From NCBI GenBank assembly GCA_022839785.1, contig JALHJW010000014.1, positions 1 through 63,054 of the forward strand: 63,054 nucleotides of DNA, given 5' to 3'. Of the stretch, positions 47,233 through 56,497 are shown one piece after another (positions within the stretch are counted from its first letter, which is position 1; every line of letters begins with the position of its first letter). The position numbers and the translations under genes are program-made. The notes under the pieces are model-generated. The model was not told where the DNA came from. It saw only the letters and a program-made list of their open reading frames with translations, and made no database searches. This DNA comes from Desulfovibrio sp. (GTDB lineage: Bacteria; Desulfobacterota; Desulfovibrionia; Desulfovibrionales; Desulfovibrionaceae).

Positions 47233-48207
47233 ATGAAATACGCCACCGTCTTCGGCCCGGTCCGCTCCGGGCGGCTCGGCCTCTCGCTGGGGCTGGACCT
47301 GCTCGGCGCGCCCATCTGCTCCATGGACTGCCTGTACTGCGAGGTCGGCCCCACCCGCGTCCTGACCCGCGAACGCGGGGTCCGCGTCCCGGCGCGGCGC
47401 ATCCTCTCCGAACTCGCCGCCTGGCGGGACGAGAACCCCGCGCCGGACATCGTGACCCTGGGGGGCCTCGGCGAACCCTGCCTGAACCTGGAGCTGGCCG
47501 AGGTCCTGGCCGGGGCCGCGCGGCTCTTTCCCGGCCTGCCCACGGCCGTGCTGACCAACGCCACGCTGCTGGACGACCCGGCCGTGCGCGCGGACCTCGC
47601 GGCCGCCGCCGTGGTCCTGCCCTCGCTCGACTCCCTGGTCGAGAGCGAGTTCGCGCGCCTCAACCGCCCCGCGCCGGGAATCACGGCGGCGGGCGTGGCG
47701 CAGTCCATCCTCGAGTTCCGGCGCGGTTTTTCCGGCCGCGTCTTCCTTGAGGTCCTGCTCTGCGCCGGGATCAACGACTCGGAGGAGAACCTCGCCCTGC
47801 TCGCCGACTACGCGGCCCGGCTGCGGCCCGAACGGGTGGACGTGGTCACGCTCTCCCGGCCCGGGGCCTACCCCGAGGCCCGCGCCGTCCCGGACGCGAC
47901 CCTGCGCCGCTTCCGCCAGGCCCTGACCGCCTCAGCCGGGGCCGCCTCAGCCGGGGCCGACGCCGGGGCGACGGACGCGCCGCCCGCAGACCGGGGGATG
48001 GAGGCGGGGCGTTCCCCATTGACGGACGCGGGCATAAAGGAAATAGTACGAAATTCCCTGCGGCGTCGCCCGCAGACGCCGGGGCAGATTTCCAGCGCAT
48101 TGGGCGTTCCCGCGCGGCGTTTGGACGGAATTCTCCGGGAGATGGAGCTGGAAGGCTGCATCACCCGTACCGACGGATTCTGCGCGCTGACGCGAAAAGA
48201 ACGATAG
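47233..48207 (+). CDS. Radical SAM protein with C-terminal helix-turn-helix
   Basis: 324 residues. The radical SAM cluster motif is CSMDCLYC (CX3CX2C, near 29-36), followed by a GGLGEPCLN block. The C-terminal 70 residues (about 255-324) look like a winged helix (PQTPGQISSALGVPARRLDGILREMELEGCI). The arrangement resembles the small MoaA-related radical SAM proteins found beside molybdenum or tRNA genes. The substrate is unknown. It lies 54 nt before RNase G and is divergent from trmI (91 nt). Confidence 0.83.
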   Translation: MKYATVFGPVRSGRLGLSLGLDLLGAPICSMDCLYCEVGPTRVLTRERGVRVPARRILSELAAWRDENPAPDIVTLGGLGEPCLNLELAEVLAGAARLFPGLPTAVLTNATLLDDPAVRADLAAAAVVLPSLDSLVESEFARLNRPAPGITAAGVAQSILEFRRGFSGRVFLEVLLCAGINDSEENLALLADYAARLRPERVDVVTLSRPGAYPEARAVPDATLRRFRQALTASAGAASAGADAGATDAPPADRGMEAGRSPLTDAGIKEIVRNSLRRRPQTPGQISSALGVPARRLDGILREMELEGCITRTDGFCALTRKER

Positions 48208-48261
48208 TTCGGTCCGGACCGCGGGGTCCAGGGCCACAACATTTTGCACAACGAGGGTCCC

Positions 48262-49734
48262 ATGACATCCGAGGGCGCCAAGTCCCGGCGGAAGATGTTT
48301 CTTTCCGTCCTGCCGGGCGAGATGGTCGAGCTTGTCCTTTCCGAAGACGGCAAGGTGCAGGAATACTACGTCGAGATGCTGCACCAGGCCAAGATGAAGG
48401 GCAACATCTACAAGGCCTACATCCACAACATCGACGCCTCGCTGCAGGCCGCGTTCATCAACTTCGGCGCGGAGAAGAACGGCTTTTTGCAGATCGACGA
48501 GGTCCATCCCGAGTACTACCAGGGCTCGGCCCAGATTCCCAAGGGCTCGCGCTACCCGCTGATCCAGGACGTGCTGAAGCCCGGCCAGGAGATGCTGGTG
48601 CAGGTGGTCAAGGAGCCCACGGGCAACAAGGGCGCGTTCATCACCACCTTCCTCTCCCTGGCGGGCCGCTACTTCGTGCTCACGCCGGGCCGCGAGCAGC
48701 TCGGCGTCTCGCGCAAGATCGAGGACGAGGAGGAGCGCGCGCGCCTCAAAGAGATGGTCGAGAAGCTCTCCCCGGGCGAGGGGCTGGGGCTCATCGTGCG
48801 CACCGTCTCCGCCGACCAGACCCAGGACGGCCTGAAGAAGGACATCAGCTTCCTCAAGCGCGTCTGGAAGGAGATTCGCAAGAAGGCCTGCACCGAGCCC
48901 ACGCCGTCGCTCATCTACCGCGACGTGGACCTCTCGGCCCGCGCCGTGCGCGACTACCTGACCCCGGACGTGAACGAGGTCTGGGTGGACGACAAGGAGA
49001 CGGCCAAGCAGATCACCCAGCTCGTGAACCTGGCCTTCCCGCGCAAGAAGGCCATGGTCAAGGTCCACGAGGACCCGGACAAGTCCATGTGGGAACGTTT
49101 CGGCCTGGCCAGGCAGATCGAGGAAATCTACGGCCGCAACGTGACCCTGCCCTCGGGCGGACAGATCGTCATCGACCAGGCCGAGGCGCTCACGGCCATC
49201 GACATCAACTCCGGCAAGATCGGCGGCAAGAAGAACTTCAAGGACATGGCGCTCAAGAACAACCTCGAGGCCGCCGAGGAGATCTGCCGCCAGCTCAAGC
49301 TGCGCGACCTGGGCGGCCAGGTGGTCGTGGACTTCATCGAGATGAAGGACAAGAAGCACGTGGCCGAGGTGGAGAAGGTCATGCGCGCGGCCATGAAGAA
49401 CGACCGCGCCCGCACCGACGTGGGCCGCATCTCGCGCTTCGGCCTGATGGAGATCGTGCGCCAGCGCATGGGCTCCTCGGCCCTGTCCTCGAACATGGAG
49501 CCCTGCCCCTGCTGCCAGGGCCGGGGCCTGCGCCGCAACATCGAGTGGCAGGCCCTGCAGGCGCTGAAGGAGATCAGGCGCGGCCTGCGCGGCCTGAAGA
49601 GCGGCGAGCAGTCCTTCACCTTCGCGGCCAACGCGGAGCTGGCCTCCTACCTGCTCAACGCCAAGCGCGCCACCCTGGCGGACCTGGAGCGGGAGTTCGG
49701 CCGCCAGCTCGTCATCCAGACCACCCTGTCATGA
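48262..49734 (+). CDS. rng: Ribonuclease G/E family endoribonuclease
   Basis: 490 residues, RNase G size, without the long RNase E scaffold. An S1-like RNA-binding region (about 40-125; NIYKAYIHNIDASLQAAFINFG) precedes the catalytic core, with metal aspartates in TAIDINSGK and VVVDFIEMKD. The zinc-link CPCCQGRG is near 415. It cleaves single-stranded RNA in rRNA maturation and mRNA decay. ATG 48262 follows GAGGG. A TTG 18 nt upstream is less likely. The stop overlaps the queH start (ATGA), indicating coupling. Confidence 0.92.
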   Translation: MTSEGAKSRRKMFLSVLPGEMVELVLSEDGKVQEYYVEMLHQAKMKGNIYKAYIHNIDASLQAAFINFGAEKNGFLQIDEVHPEYYQGSAQIPKGSRYPLIQDVLKPGQEMLVQVVKEPTGNKGAFITTFLSLAGRYFVLTPGREQLGVSRKIEDEEERARLKEMVEKLSPGEGLGLIVRTVSADQTQDGLKKDISFLKRVWKEIRKKACTEPTPSLIYRDVDLSARAVRDYLTPDVNEVWVDDKETAKQITQLVNLAFPRKKAMVKVHEDPDKSMWERFGLARQIEEIYGRNVTLPSGGQIVIDQAEALTAIDINSGKIGGKKNFKDMALKNNLEAAEEICRQLKLRDLGGQVVVDFIEMKDKKHVAEVEKVMRAAMKNDRARTDVGRISRFGLMEIVRQRMGSSALSSNMEPCPCCQGRGLRRNIEWQALQALKEIRRGLRGLKSGEQSFTFAANAELASYLLNAKRATLADLEREFGRQLVIQTTLS

Positions 49735-50285
49735 GCGAAAAGCCCCGCGTCCTGCTGCACGTCTGCTGCGCGCCCTGCGCCGTCCATCCGGCCAGGGCGC
49801 TGGCGGACGAGGGCTACGCGGTCACGGGGCTCTTCTACAACCCCAACATCCACCCCGCCGCCGAGTACCTGCGCCGCCGCGACGCCCTGCGCTCCTTCGC
49901 GGCGCGGCTCGGCCTGGCCTCCGTGATCTTCAAGGACCGCGGCTACGAGCCCCGGGAATGGATGCGCCGCGTGGCCTTCCGCGAGGAGAACCGCTGCTTT
50001 TTCTGCTACCAGATGCGGCTGGAGAAGACCGCCTTCATCGCCCGCGCCGGGGGCTACGATTTCTTCTCCTCCACCCTGCTCTACTCCCGCCGCCAGAAGC
50101 ACGAGACCATCGCCGCCCTCGGCCGCGACCTGGACGGCGGGGGCAAGGCCCGCTTCCTCTACCGCGACTTCCGCGAGGGCTGGTCCGAAGGCGTCGAGAC
50201 CTCCAAGCGCCTGGGCATCTACCGCCAGGACTACTGCGGCTGCCTGCTCTCCGAAGCCGAGCGGCGTCTTCCCCCGGGCCGCTGA
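49731..50285 (+). CDS. queH: Epoxyqueuosine reductase QueH
   Basis: 184 residues, the DUF208/QueH family. The conserved cysteine sets are present: HVCCAPC near the N-terminus, NRCFFCYQMR in the middle and DYCGC near the C-terminus. They bind a [4Fe-4S] cluster and a metal. It reduces epoxyqueuosine in tRNA to queuosine and replaces QueG in many anaerobes. The ATG overlaps the RNase G stop. A strong terminator follows at 50424-50459. Confidence 0.93.
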   Translation: MSEKPRVLLHVCCAPCAVHPARALADEGYAVTGLFYNPNIHPAAEYLRRRDALRSFAARLGLASVIFKDRGYEPREWMRRVAFREENRCFFCYQMRLEKTAFIARAGGYDFFSSTLLYSRRQKHETIAALGRDLDGGGKARFLYRDFREGWSEGVETSKRLGIYRQDYCGCLLSEAERRLPPGR

Positions 50286-50395
50286 AAAAGCGCCGTCCGC
50301 CGCGTTGCCGCGGACGATGCAAGGCCTTGCGTAGAGGGACTCCGCGGCGGCCTTGCATCGCCCTTGCGCCTTGCATCCGACGCTTTTTGAGCGGC
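50278..50395. repeat. Nested inverted-repeat element between queH and fba
   Basis: Outer arms 50278-50292 and 50381-50395 match at 14 of 15 positions. Inner 12-bp perfect arms are 50315-50326 and 50349-50360, and a CCGCG/CGCGG hairpin lies left of them. The left arm overlaps the queH stop codon. A further copy of the core (reverse complement of GGCCGCTGAAAAA) lies at about 50484-50496 before the aldolase stop. It could fold into a long branched hairpin in either RNA strand. Confidence 0.6.
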
Positions 50396-50423
50396 CCGGA
50401 AAGAAATCCGACGCGCAATGGCA

Positions 50424-50459
50424 AAGGACCGGCGGGACGTCCCGCCGGTCCTTCTTTTT
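50424..50459 (+). terminator. Rho-independent terminator of the rng-queH transcript
   Basis: A perfect 14-bp stem (50424-50437 against 50440-50453) is followed by CTTTTTG. It is a textbook plus-strand terminator about 140 nt after queH and may also act weakly on the convergent aldolase transcript. Confidence 0.85.
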
Positions 50460-50501
50460 GTCGCTCCCGCCCGGCCCGATGCCGTTTTTCAGCGGCCCCG
50501 C

Positions 50502-51560
<1,059 letters not shown>

Positions 51561-51671
51561 GTGCGTTCCCCTTTCGGCGCGCGCGCCGGGCTTTCGGTTC
51601 CTGTCCCGTCCGTATCATCACTGATGGGCCGATGAAAATGTTTTTCTGCCTGATCACAAGGCCTGCACGGG

Positions 51672-51722
51672 CCGCAAGGGCGGCGCCCTCGACGTGTTTC
51701 CGCGTCCCGCGGCGTCAGGCCC
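51672..51722 (-). repeat. Dispersed repeat, inverted diverged copy
   Basis: On the minus strand the 26-nt core (51710-51685) matches the tandem repeat units at 53408-53533 apart from two A/G changes, and the flanking GGCCTGAC and GCCCTTGCG are also shared. It is thus a third, oppositely oriented copy of that intergenic unit. Confidence 0.6.
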
Positions 51723-51825
51723 GGCCCGCCCGGCGCGACGGCGGAAGATCGGGCCGGTCCCGTGCCGGAAGGACGACGCGTTCGCACAACGCATGTAACG
51801 TTCATGGATATTCAACGCGCTTGGC

Positions 51826-51854
51826 TTGACATAGAACGCGTCTGCGCGTATTCG
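51826..51854 (+). promoter_or_regulatory. Upstream promoter candidate before the NYN gene
   Basis: Perfect TTGACA (51826-51831), 17-nt spacer, TATTCG (51849-51854). If used, transcription would read through the stronger promoter and terminator downstream. Confidence 0.4.
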
Positions 51855-51891
51855 TCATCACGAATCGAACAGGTTTCGTCGACGTCAGGGC

Positions 51892-51919
51892 TTGACAACT
51901 TCCGGCATGTTGCTAGAAA
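51892..51919 (+). promoter_or_regulatory. Strong extended -10 promoter before the NYN leader RNA
   Basis: Perfect -35 TTGACA (51892-51897), 16-nt spacer and extended -10 TGCTAGAAA (51911-51919). The predicted start at about 51926 is just before an 8-bp hairpin and 40 nt before an intrinsic terminator. Confidence 0.65.
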
Positions 51920-51925
51920 CGGCTT

Positions 51926-51995
51926 CACCGCCTCACTAGTTTTAGCCTTGAGGCGGCTAGAGAACAGGCCCTCTTCGGAGGGCCTTTAGTTTTTT
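51926..51995 (+). ncRNA. Predicted 70-nt leader or small RNA ahead of the NYN gene
   Basis: Bounded by an extended -10 promoter and an intrinsic terminator. Hairpin 1 pairs 51928-51935 with 51949-51956 (8 bp), with CTA/TAG pairing inside (51936-51938 against 51943-51945). Hairpin 2 is the terminator stem 51966-51973 against 51978-51985 with a TTCG tetraloop. The NYN ribosome-binding site and ATG lie 20 nt beyond. It is either a free small RNA or an attenuator whose read-through controls the NYN protein. Confidence 0.55.
51966..51995 (+). terminator. Intrinsic terminator/attenuator before the NYN gene
   Basis: An 8-bp perfect stem (51966-51973 against 51978-51985) closed by TTCG is followed by TTAGTTTTTT. 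It is a strong rho-independent terminator placed 23 nt upstream of the NYN start codon. Confidence 0.85.
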
Positions 51996-52017
51996 GCGCG
52001 GCCGAAAAGGGGGAGAC

Positions 52018-52872
52018 ATGGACAGGGTCGCCGTCTTCGTGGACGCAGGGCATCTTTTCGCCGCAGGCTCAGCGGCGCTGACCGGGGCCAAGGAGCGCCG
52101 CGACCGCCTGAGCCTGGACATGGCCCAGGTCGTCGCCTTCCTCAAGACACGGGCCGAGACCCTTTCCTCCGTCCCCCTGCTGCGCATCTACTGGTACGAC
52201 GGCGCGCTCCCCACCGGGCTGACCACCGAACAGCAACGGCTGGCCCACTCCGATCATGTGAAATTGCGTCTGGGCATCGTCAACAGTCATGGAGCGCAAA
52301 AGGGCGTGGACGCCAAGATCGTCACCGATCTGGCCGAGCTTTCGCGCAACCGCGCCATCTGCGACGCCGTCCTGGTCGGCGGCGACGAGGATTTGCGCAT
52401 CGGCGTGGAACTGGCCCAGGAATACGGCGTCAGAGTCCACCTGCTGTCCGTGGAGAAGAGCGCCGTCTCGACGCTGCTCAGGCGCGAGGCCGACACCGTA
52501 TCGGAAATCTCAACAACAGACGTGGCTTCGTTCCTGACCGTGCTGTCGCCCCTCCCACAGGCTGGACAGGCGGCCCCCGTCCCTTCCGCAGCCCCCGCCA
52601 GGAACGGCGTCCGTCTTGCTCCGAAACGCACGCCGCCTGCTGCCGCAACGACCCAGGTCGTCGATTATCCCGCCATGGTCGGCCACTATCTGGCGCAGCT
52701 TTCCGATCCCGCCAGGGTGGCGCTCAAGGAGGCCATCGTCACGGGCGTCAGCATCCCTGTTGAGCACGACGGCAAACTCCTGGCGCAGACCAGGAACGCC
52801 ATCTGCAGATTGCTCGACAACGAGGAAAAGAACGCACTGCGCAGGGAACTCAGGCGACAGCTCGGCGTCTGA
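52018..52872 (+). CDS. NYN (PIN-like) domain putative ribonuclease
   Basis: 284 residues. The N-terminal 165 form a NYN/PIN-like nuclease domain with acidic residues in AVFVDAGHLFAAG (D9), GVDAKIVTDLAEL and AVLVGGDEDLRIG, the metal-binding set of this fold. A Pro/Ala linker (about 180-215) leads to a C-terminal helical domain (about 220-284) of unknown type. It probably cleaves RNA. It has its own leader with terminator, and GGGGGAG precedes ATG 52018. No partner gene is coupled to it. The response regulator follows 123 nt later. Confidence 0.8.
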   Translation: MDRVAVFVDAGHLFAAGSAALTGAKERRDRLSLDMAQVVAFLKTRAETLSSVPLLRIYWYDGALPTGLTTEQQRLAHSDHVKLRLGIVNSHGAQKGVDAKIVTDLAELSRNRAICDAVLVGGDEDLRIGVELAQEYGVRVHLLSVEKSAVSTLLRREADTVSEISTTDVASFLTVLSPLPQAGQAAPVPSAAPARNGVRLAPKRTPPAAATTQVVDYPAMVGHYLAQLSDPARVALKEAIVTGVSIPVEHDGKLLAQTRNAICRLLDNEEKNALRRELRRQLGV

Positions 52873-52995
52873 TCCTTCCGGCCGTCTCCCGGCCCGTCCG
52901 CGGCCGTTCGCCCGCCACTGGAAAAACGCTCCGTTTCGGGGTATCCTGCGTCAGGTCGCGCCGGGGCGCGGCCGCAGAGGAGTCCGGGAGGGTCC

Positions 52996-53364
52996 ATGGC
53001 CAGAATCATCGTGTTGGACGACGTGCTCGACGCGGGCGTCATGATCAAGCGCATCCTGTCCCGCAAGGGCCACGAGGTGGAGTCCTTCACCGAGGAGGAG
53101 GACGCCCTGGTCTTCGTGCGCGAGCACAAGCCCGAAATCGCCATCCTCGACATCAAGCTCAAGAAGATGAGCGGCGTGGAGGTGCTGGACGAGATCAAGA
53201 AGGTTTCCCCGGCCACGCGCGTGATCATGCTCACCGGCTACCCCACCCTGGACACGGCGCGCGAGGCCCAGAAGCTCGGGGCCTTCGAGTACTGCGTCAA
53301 GCCCATCGACAAGGATGAGCTGGAGGAGAAGGTGGCCATCGCCCTCGAAGAGGCGGCCCGCTGA
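52996..53364 (+). CDS. Single-domain response regulator
   Basis: 122 residues consisting only of a receiver domain. Acidic pair D8/D9 (VLDDVLD), phospho-acceptor aspartate in AILDIKLKKMSG (about D52), T in MLTGYPT and K in CVKPID are all present. With no output domain, it acts by protein contact, like CheY or Spo0F. No kinase is adjacent. A possible promoter (TGGAAA at 52919, TATCCT at 52942, 17-nt spacing) lies upstream. A tandem repeat separates it from the PPDK-like gene downstream. Confidence 0.88.
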   Translation: MARIIVLDDVLDAGVMIKRILSRKGHEVESFTEEEDALVFVREHKPEIAILDIKLKKMSGVEVLDEIKKVSPATRVIMLTGYPTLDTAREAQKLGAFEYCVKPIDKDELEEKVAIALEEAAR

Positions 53365-53407
53365 CGGACCGGGACGTCCGCGACGCCCTCCCTTGCCGCC
53401 GTCGCGC

Positions 53408-53466
53408 CGGAGATGGCCTGACCTGACCACGCGGGACGCAGAAACACGTCAAGGGCTGAGCCCTTG
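53408..53466 (+). repeat. Tandem intergenic repeat, unit 1
   Basis: A 59-nt unit almost identical to 53475-53533 (period 67). It ends in the short palindrome AAGGGCTGAGCCCTT. It lies between the response regulator and the PPDK-like gene. A diverged inverted copy occurs at 51672-51722. Confidence 0.85.
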
Positions 53467-53474
53467 CGTCGTGG

Positions 53475-53533
53475 CGGAGATGGCCTGGCCTGACCAGGCG
53501 GGACGCAGAAACACGTCAAGGGCTGAGCCCTTG
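53475..53533 (+). repeat. Tandem intergenic repeat, unit 2
   Basis: Second copy of the 59-nt unit, with only about three differences from 53408-53466. It ends 18 nt before the GTG start of the PPDK-like gene, so its terminal AAGGGCTGAGCCCTT hairpin may affect that gene's translation. Confidence 0.85.
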
Positions 53534-53550
53534 TAGCCCTTGGGGGTGGT

Positions 53551-56052
53551 GTGCAGTTCGCTCGTTTCATGCGCCTGTGGGCGGAACGCATCTTCGCGCC
53601 GGAGACCGCGCTGCGTCGCCGGTACGACGCCTTCCGGCGGCTGCTGGCGCACGACAAGCGCGCGCTGGACGCCATCACCGAGATCGAGGAGCTTTTCTAC
53701 GGCCAGCTTCCGGCCGACTGGGCGCGGGGGGCGGCGCTCTTCCGTTCGCTTTCCTGGACCCTGCGGCAGTTGGCGCTGAGCCTGACGGAGATGCGTCCCG
53801 AGGCCTACGCGGCGCTGCCCGGCCGCCTGGACGAGCTGCTGGCCGCGGCCGCGCCCGCGTTCGAGCCTGCCGCGCGGGAGGCCGGGCCGCCCTATGTGCT
53901 TTCCCTGGCCGAGGCGGCGGCCGCGCCGCACCTGGCCGGGGGCAAGGCCGCGGGGCTGGGGGCGGCGGCGGCCTGCGGCGCGCCGGTGCCCGAGGGGTTC
54001 GCCGTGAGCGTCTCGGCCTGGGAGCTGTTCGCGTCCCAGGAGGGGCTGCGGCACCGTCTGGACGAGATGCTGTCGCGCGCGCGGGCCGACGAGCCCGAGG
54101 AGCTGGACGAGCTGTGCGCCCTGATGCAGGAGGCCGTGGAGGAGACGCCGCTGCCGCCCGCGCTGGCCCGTGAGCTGGGCCGGGCCGTGGGGGAGCTGGC
54201 GGCCGGGGGGGCGCAGCTCTTCGCGGTGCGCTCCTCGGCCGTGGGCGAGGACGGCCGCCTCTCCTTCGCCGGGCTGTACGACTCGCGGCTTTTCGTGCCC
54301 GCGCCGGACGTGCCCCTGGCCCTGCGCGAGGTCTATCTCTCCCGTTATTCGCCGCGCGCCGTGGCCTACCGCATCCGCTACGGCATCCCGGACGACGAGA
54401 CGCCCATGGCCGTGGCCGTGGTGCGCATGCTGGACCCGTTGTCCTCGGGCGTGATCTACACCCTGGACGGCCCGCCGGGCCGGGAGCACATGGCCGTGTA
54501 CGCGGTGCGCGGCGTGGGCGAGAAGCTGGTGGACGGCTCGGCCGTGCCCCAGACCTGGAAGCTCTCGCGCCGGGAGTTCCGGGTGCTGGAGGCCCCGGAG
54601 GGGTACGACCGCTGCCTGCCGCAGGAGCGGCTGCGCGAGCTGTGGAGCCATGCCCTGCGCCTGGAGGAGGGGCTTGGCGGGCCGCAGGACGTGGAGTGGT
54701 GCCTGGACGCCTCGGACGGGCTGTTCATCGTGCAGTCGCGTCCGTTCCAGCGCGAGGCCCCGGAGGAGTGCGACCCGGACAGCGAGGTCTGCGAGGCCGT
54801 GGACAATCCGGTGCTCCTGTCCGGGGCCACCCCGGCCTCGGGCGGCAAGGCCGTGGGCCGGGTCTTCTTCCCGGGCCGCGACACGGACGGCCGCGACATC
54901 CCGTCCGGGGCGGTGGTGGTCTGCAACACCCTTTCGCCCAAGCTGGCCTCGGCCCTGGGCCGCCTCACGGCCGTGGTCTCGCCCGCGGGCAGCCGCGCGG
55001 GCCATTTCGCCTCGGTGGCGCGGGAGTACGGCGTGCCCGTGCTGGTGAACGCCGCCGAGGCCCCGGCCAAACTCAGCCCGGGGCAGATCGTGTCCGTGGA
55101 CGCGGACGCCGGGCTGGTCTACGACGGCGTGGCCGAGCCGCTGCGGCGTCTGGCGGGCAGGCCGCGCAAACGGCCGCCCTCGCGCCTGCGCGAGCGGCTG
55201 GCCCCGGCCATGCCCCTGGTGGCCCGCCTGAACCTCACGGACCCGCAGGCCCCGGAGTTCTCGCCCGAGGGCTGCCGGAGCCTGCACGACGTGGTGCGCT
55301 TCTGCCACGAGAAGGGCGTGGCCGAGATGTTCTTCCTGGCCGGGAGCGGCCGGGGCCTGTCCAAGGCGCGGCCCCTGGACACGGAGCTGCCCCTGGATTT
55401 CCTGGTGCTGGACCTGGACGGCGGCGTGGACTGGGAGCGCGCGGGCAGGCGCATCCCGGAGGAGGCGGTGCTGAGCGCGCCGCTGCGCGCCCTGTGGCAG
55501 GGGCTGACGCACCCGGACGTGGTCTGGAACAAGGGGCTCCGGCACATGGACTGGGAGCGCTTCGACCAGACGGCGGCGGGCGTGGGCAGCCTCTCGGACC
55601 GCAGCCTGTCGAGCTACGGCGTGGTGGCGGCGGACTACTGCCACGCCATGATCCGCTTCGGCTACCACTTCGCCGTGGTGGACGCCCTGTGCGGCCCCAG
55701 GCCGGAGGCCAACTACGCGGCCTTCCGCTTCAAGGGCGGCGGCGCGGACTTCGGCCGCCGCCTGCTGCGCCTGGAGTTCCTGCGCGAGGTCCTGGCCCGC
55801 CTGGGCTTCGAGTGCCACACGCGCGGCGACCTCATCGAGGCGCGGCTGGCGCGGCGGGACGCGGACGAGCTGGGCCGGGCCGTGCGGCTGCTCGGCCTGC
55901 TTCTGGGGCTGACGCGGCTGATGGACATGGCCATGGAGAACTCGGCCCAGGCCCAGTCCCTGGCCGAGGAGTTCCTGGCGCGGCACGCCCCGGACGCCGC
56001 GCGGCGGGCCGCCTCCGCCGACCCCTCGCATCCCTCCGCGGATGTGTTATGA
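53551..56052 (+). CDS. PEP-synthase/PPDK-like protein lacking the PEP/pyruvate barrel
   Basis: 833 residues. A helical N-terminus (1-110) is followed by a PPDK-type ATP-grasp domain (about 120-405; GGKAAGLGAA, FAVRSSAVGEDG, GPQDVEWCLD) and a swivelling phosphohistidine domain (about 440-540) with a candidate His in AGHFASVAREYGVPVLVN. The usual C-terminal TIM barrel is absent. In its place is a 290-residue region of unknown fold (about 545-833). It may phosphorylate an unidentified acceptor. Start GTG 53551 follows a G-rich site, with ATG 53569 as the alternative. Confidence 0.75.
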   Translation: MQFARFMRLWAERIFAPETALRRRYDAFRRLLAHDKRALDAITEIEELFYGQLPADWARGAALFRSLSWTLRQLALSLTEMRPEAYAALPGRLDELLAAAAPAFEPAAREAGPPYVLSLAEAAAAPHLAGGKAAGLGAAAACGAPVPEGFAVSVSAWELFASQEGLRHRLDEMLSRARADEPEELDELCALMQEAVEETPLPPALARELGRAVGELAAGGAQLFAVRSSAVGEDGRLSFAGLYDSRLFVPAPDVPLALREVYLSRYSPRAVAYRIRYGIPDDETPMAVAVVRMLDPLSSGVIYTLDGPPGREHMAVYAVRGVGEKLVDGSAVPQTWKLSRREFRVLEAPEGYDRCLPQERLRELWSHALRLEEGLGGPQDVEWCLDASDGLFIVQSRPFQREAPEECDPDSEVCEAVDNPVLLSGATPASGGKAVGRVFFPGRDTDGRDIPSGAVVVCNTLSPKLASALGRLTAVVSPAGSRAGHFASVAREYGVPVLVNAAEAPAKLSPGQIVSVDADAGLVYDGVAEPLRRLAGRPRKRPPSRLRERLAPAMPLVARLNLTDPQAPEFSPEGCRSLHDVVRFCHEKGVAEMFFLAGSGRGLSKARPLDTELPLDFLVLDLDGGVDWERAGRRIPEEAVLSAPLRALWQGLTHPDVVWNKGLRHMDWERFDQTAAGVGSLSDRSLSSYGVVAADYCHAMIRFGYHFAVVDALCGPRPEANYAAFRFKGGGADFGRRLLRLEFLREVLARLGFECHTRGDLIEARLARRDADELGRAVRLLGLLLGLTRLMDMAMENSAQAQSLAEEFLARHAPDAARRAASADPSHPSADVL

Positions 56053-56089
56053 CGGGGCCGAGGCAATCCTTCAGACCCGGAGCACCGTC

Positions 56090-56488
56090 ATGAACCGCAC
56101 CGCCCCGCGCCGTCCCCTTCCCCTCGCCGTCCTGCTCTGCCTGGCCGCCCTCGTGGCGGGCTGCGGCATGAAGCCCCCGCCCATGGACCACTCCGAGTTC
56201 CGCTGGCAGTGCAACTTCGCCGGGACCGAGGGCAGCGGCAGCGGCGGCGACGACGGCGGCGGGTTTTACGGCCGCATGGGCTGCGACCCCTTCTACCAGG
56301 AGCAGGTCTGCCAGGAGTACTCCACGCGGCTGGAGGCTTTTTCCGGCGGCCTGCAGGAGTGCCTGAGCCTGTGCGCGGCCACGGGGGACCAGCTCTCCAC
56401 GGACCGCGTCTACCACGACGACTGCCAGGGCGTGACCGTGGAGATCGCCACCATCTGCACCCGCTATTGCCGCCGCAATTTCCAATAA
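56090..56488 (+). CDS. Small cysteine-rich lipoprotein
   Basis: 132 residues. Lipobox LVAGC (C25) follows a standard signal peptide. The mature part has a Gly/Ser/Asp-rich stretch and then eight or more cysteines (RWQCNF, MGCDPFY, QVCQEYS, ECLSLC, DCQG, ICTRYCRR), probably paired as disulfides in the periplasm. No family recognised. It begins 37 nt after the PPDK-like gene and could be cotranscribed with it. The next gene has its own promoter. Confidence 0.72.
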   Translation: MNRTAPRRPLPLAVLLCLAALVAGCGMKPPPMDHSEFRWQCNFAGTEGSGSGGDDGGGFYGRMGCDPFYQEQVCQEYSTRLEAFSGGLQECLSLCAATGDQLSTDRVYHDDCQGVTVEIATICTRYCRRNFQ

Positions 56489-56497
56489 CGTCAAAGG

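Larger units (their letters stand above)
51561..52017. other. 457-nt intergenic region between fba and the NYN gene
   Basis: No protein gene is supported. It holds the aldolase 5' region on the left, a diverged inverted copy of a dispersed repeat (51672-51722), two plus-strand promoters (51826-51854 and 51892-51919), and a predicted short RNA ending in a terminator (51926-51995) directly before the NYN gene. Confidence 0.6.

Noticed and set aside
53408..53533. Tandem repeat considered as a minimal CRISPR array
   Set aside because: Only two units, imperfect, 59 nt with an 8-nt gap, and no cas genes. The gap is far too short for a spacer.
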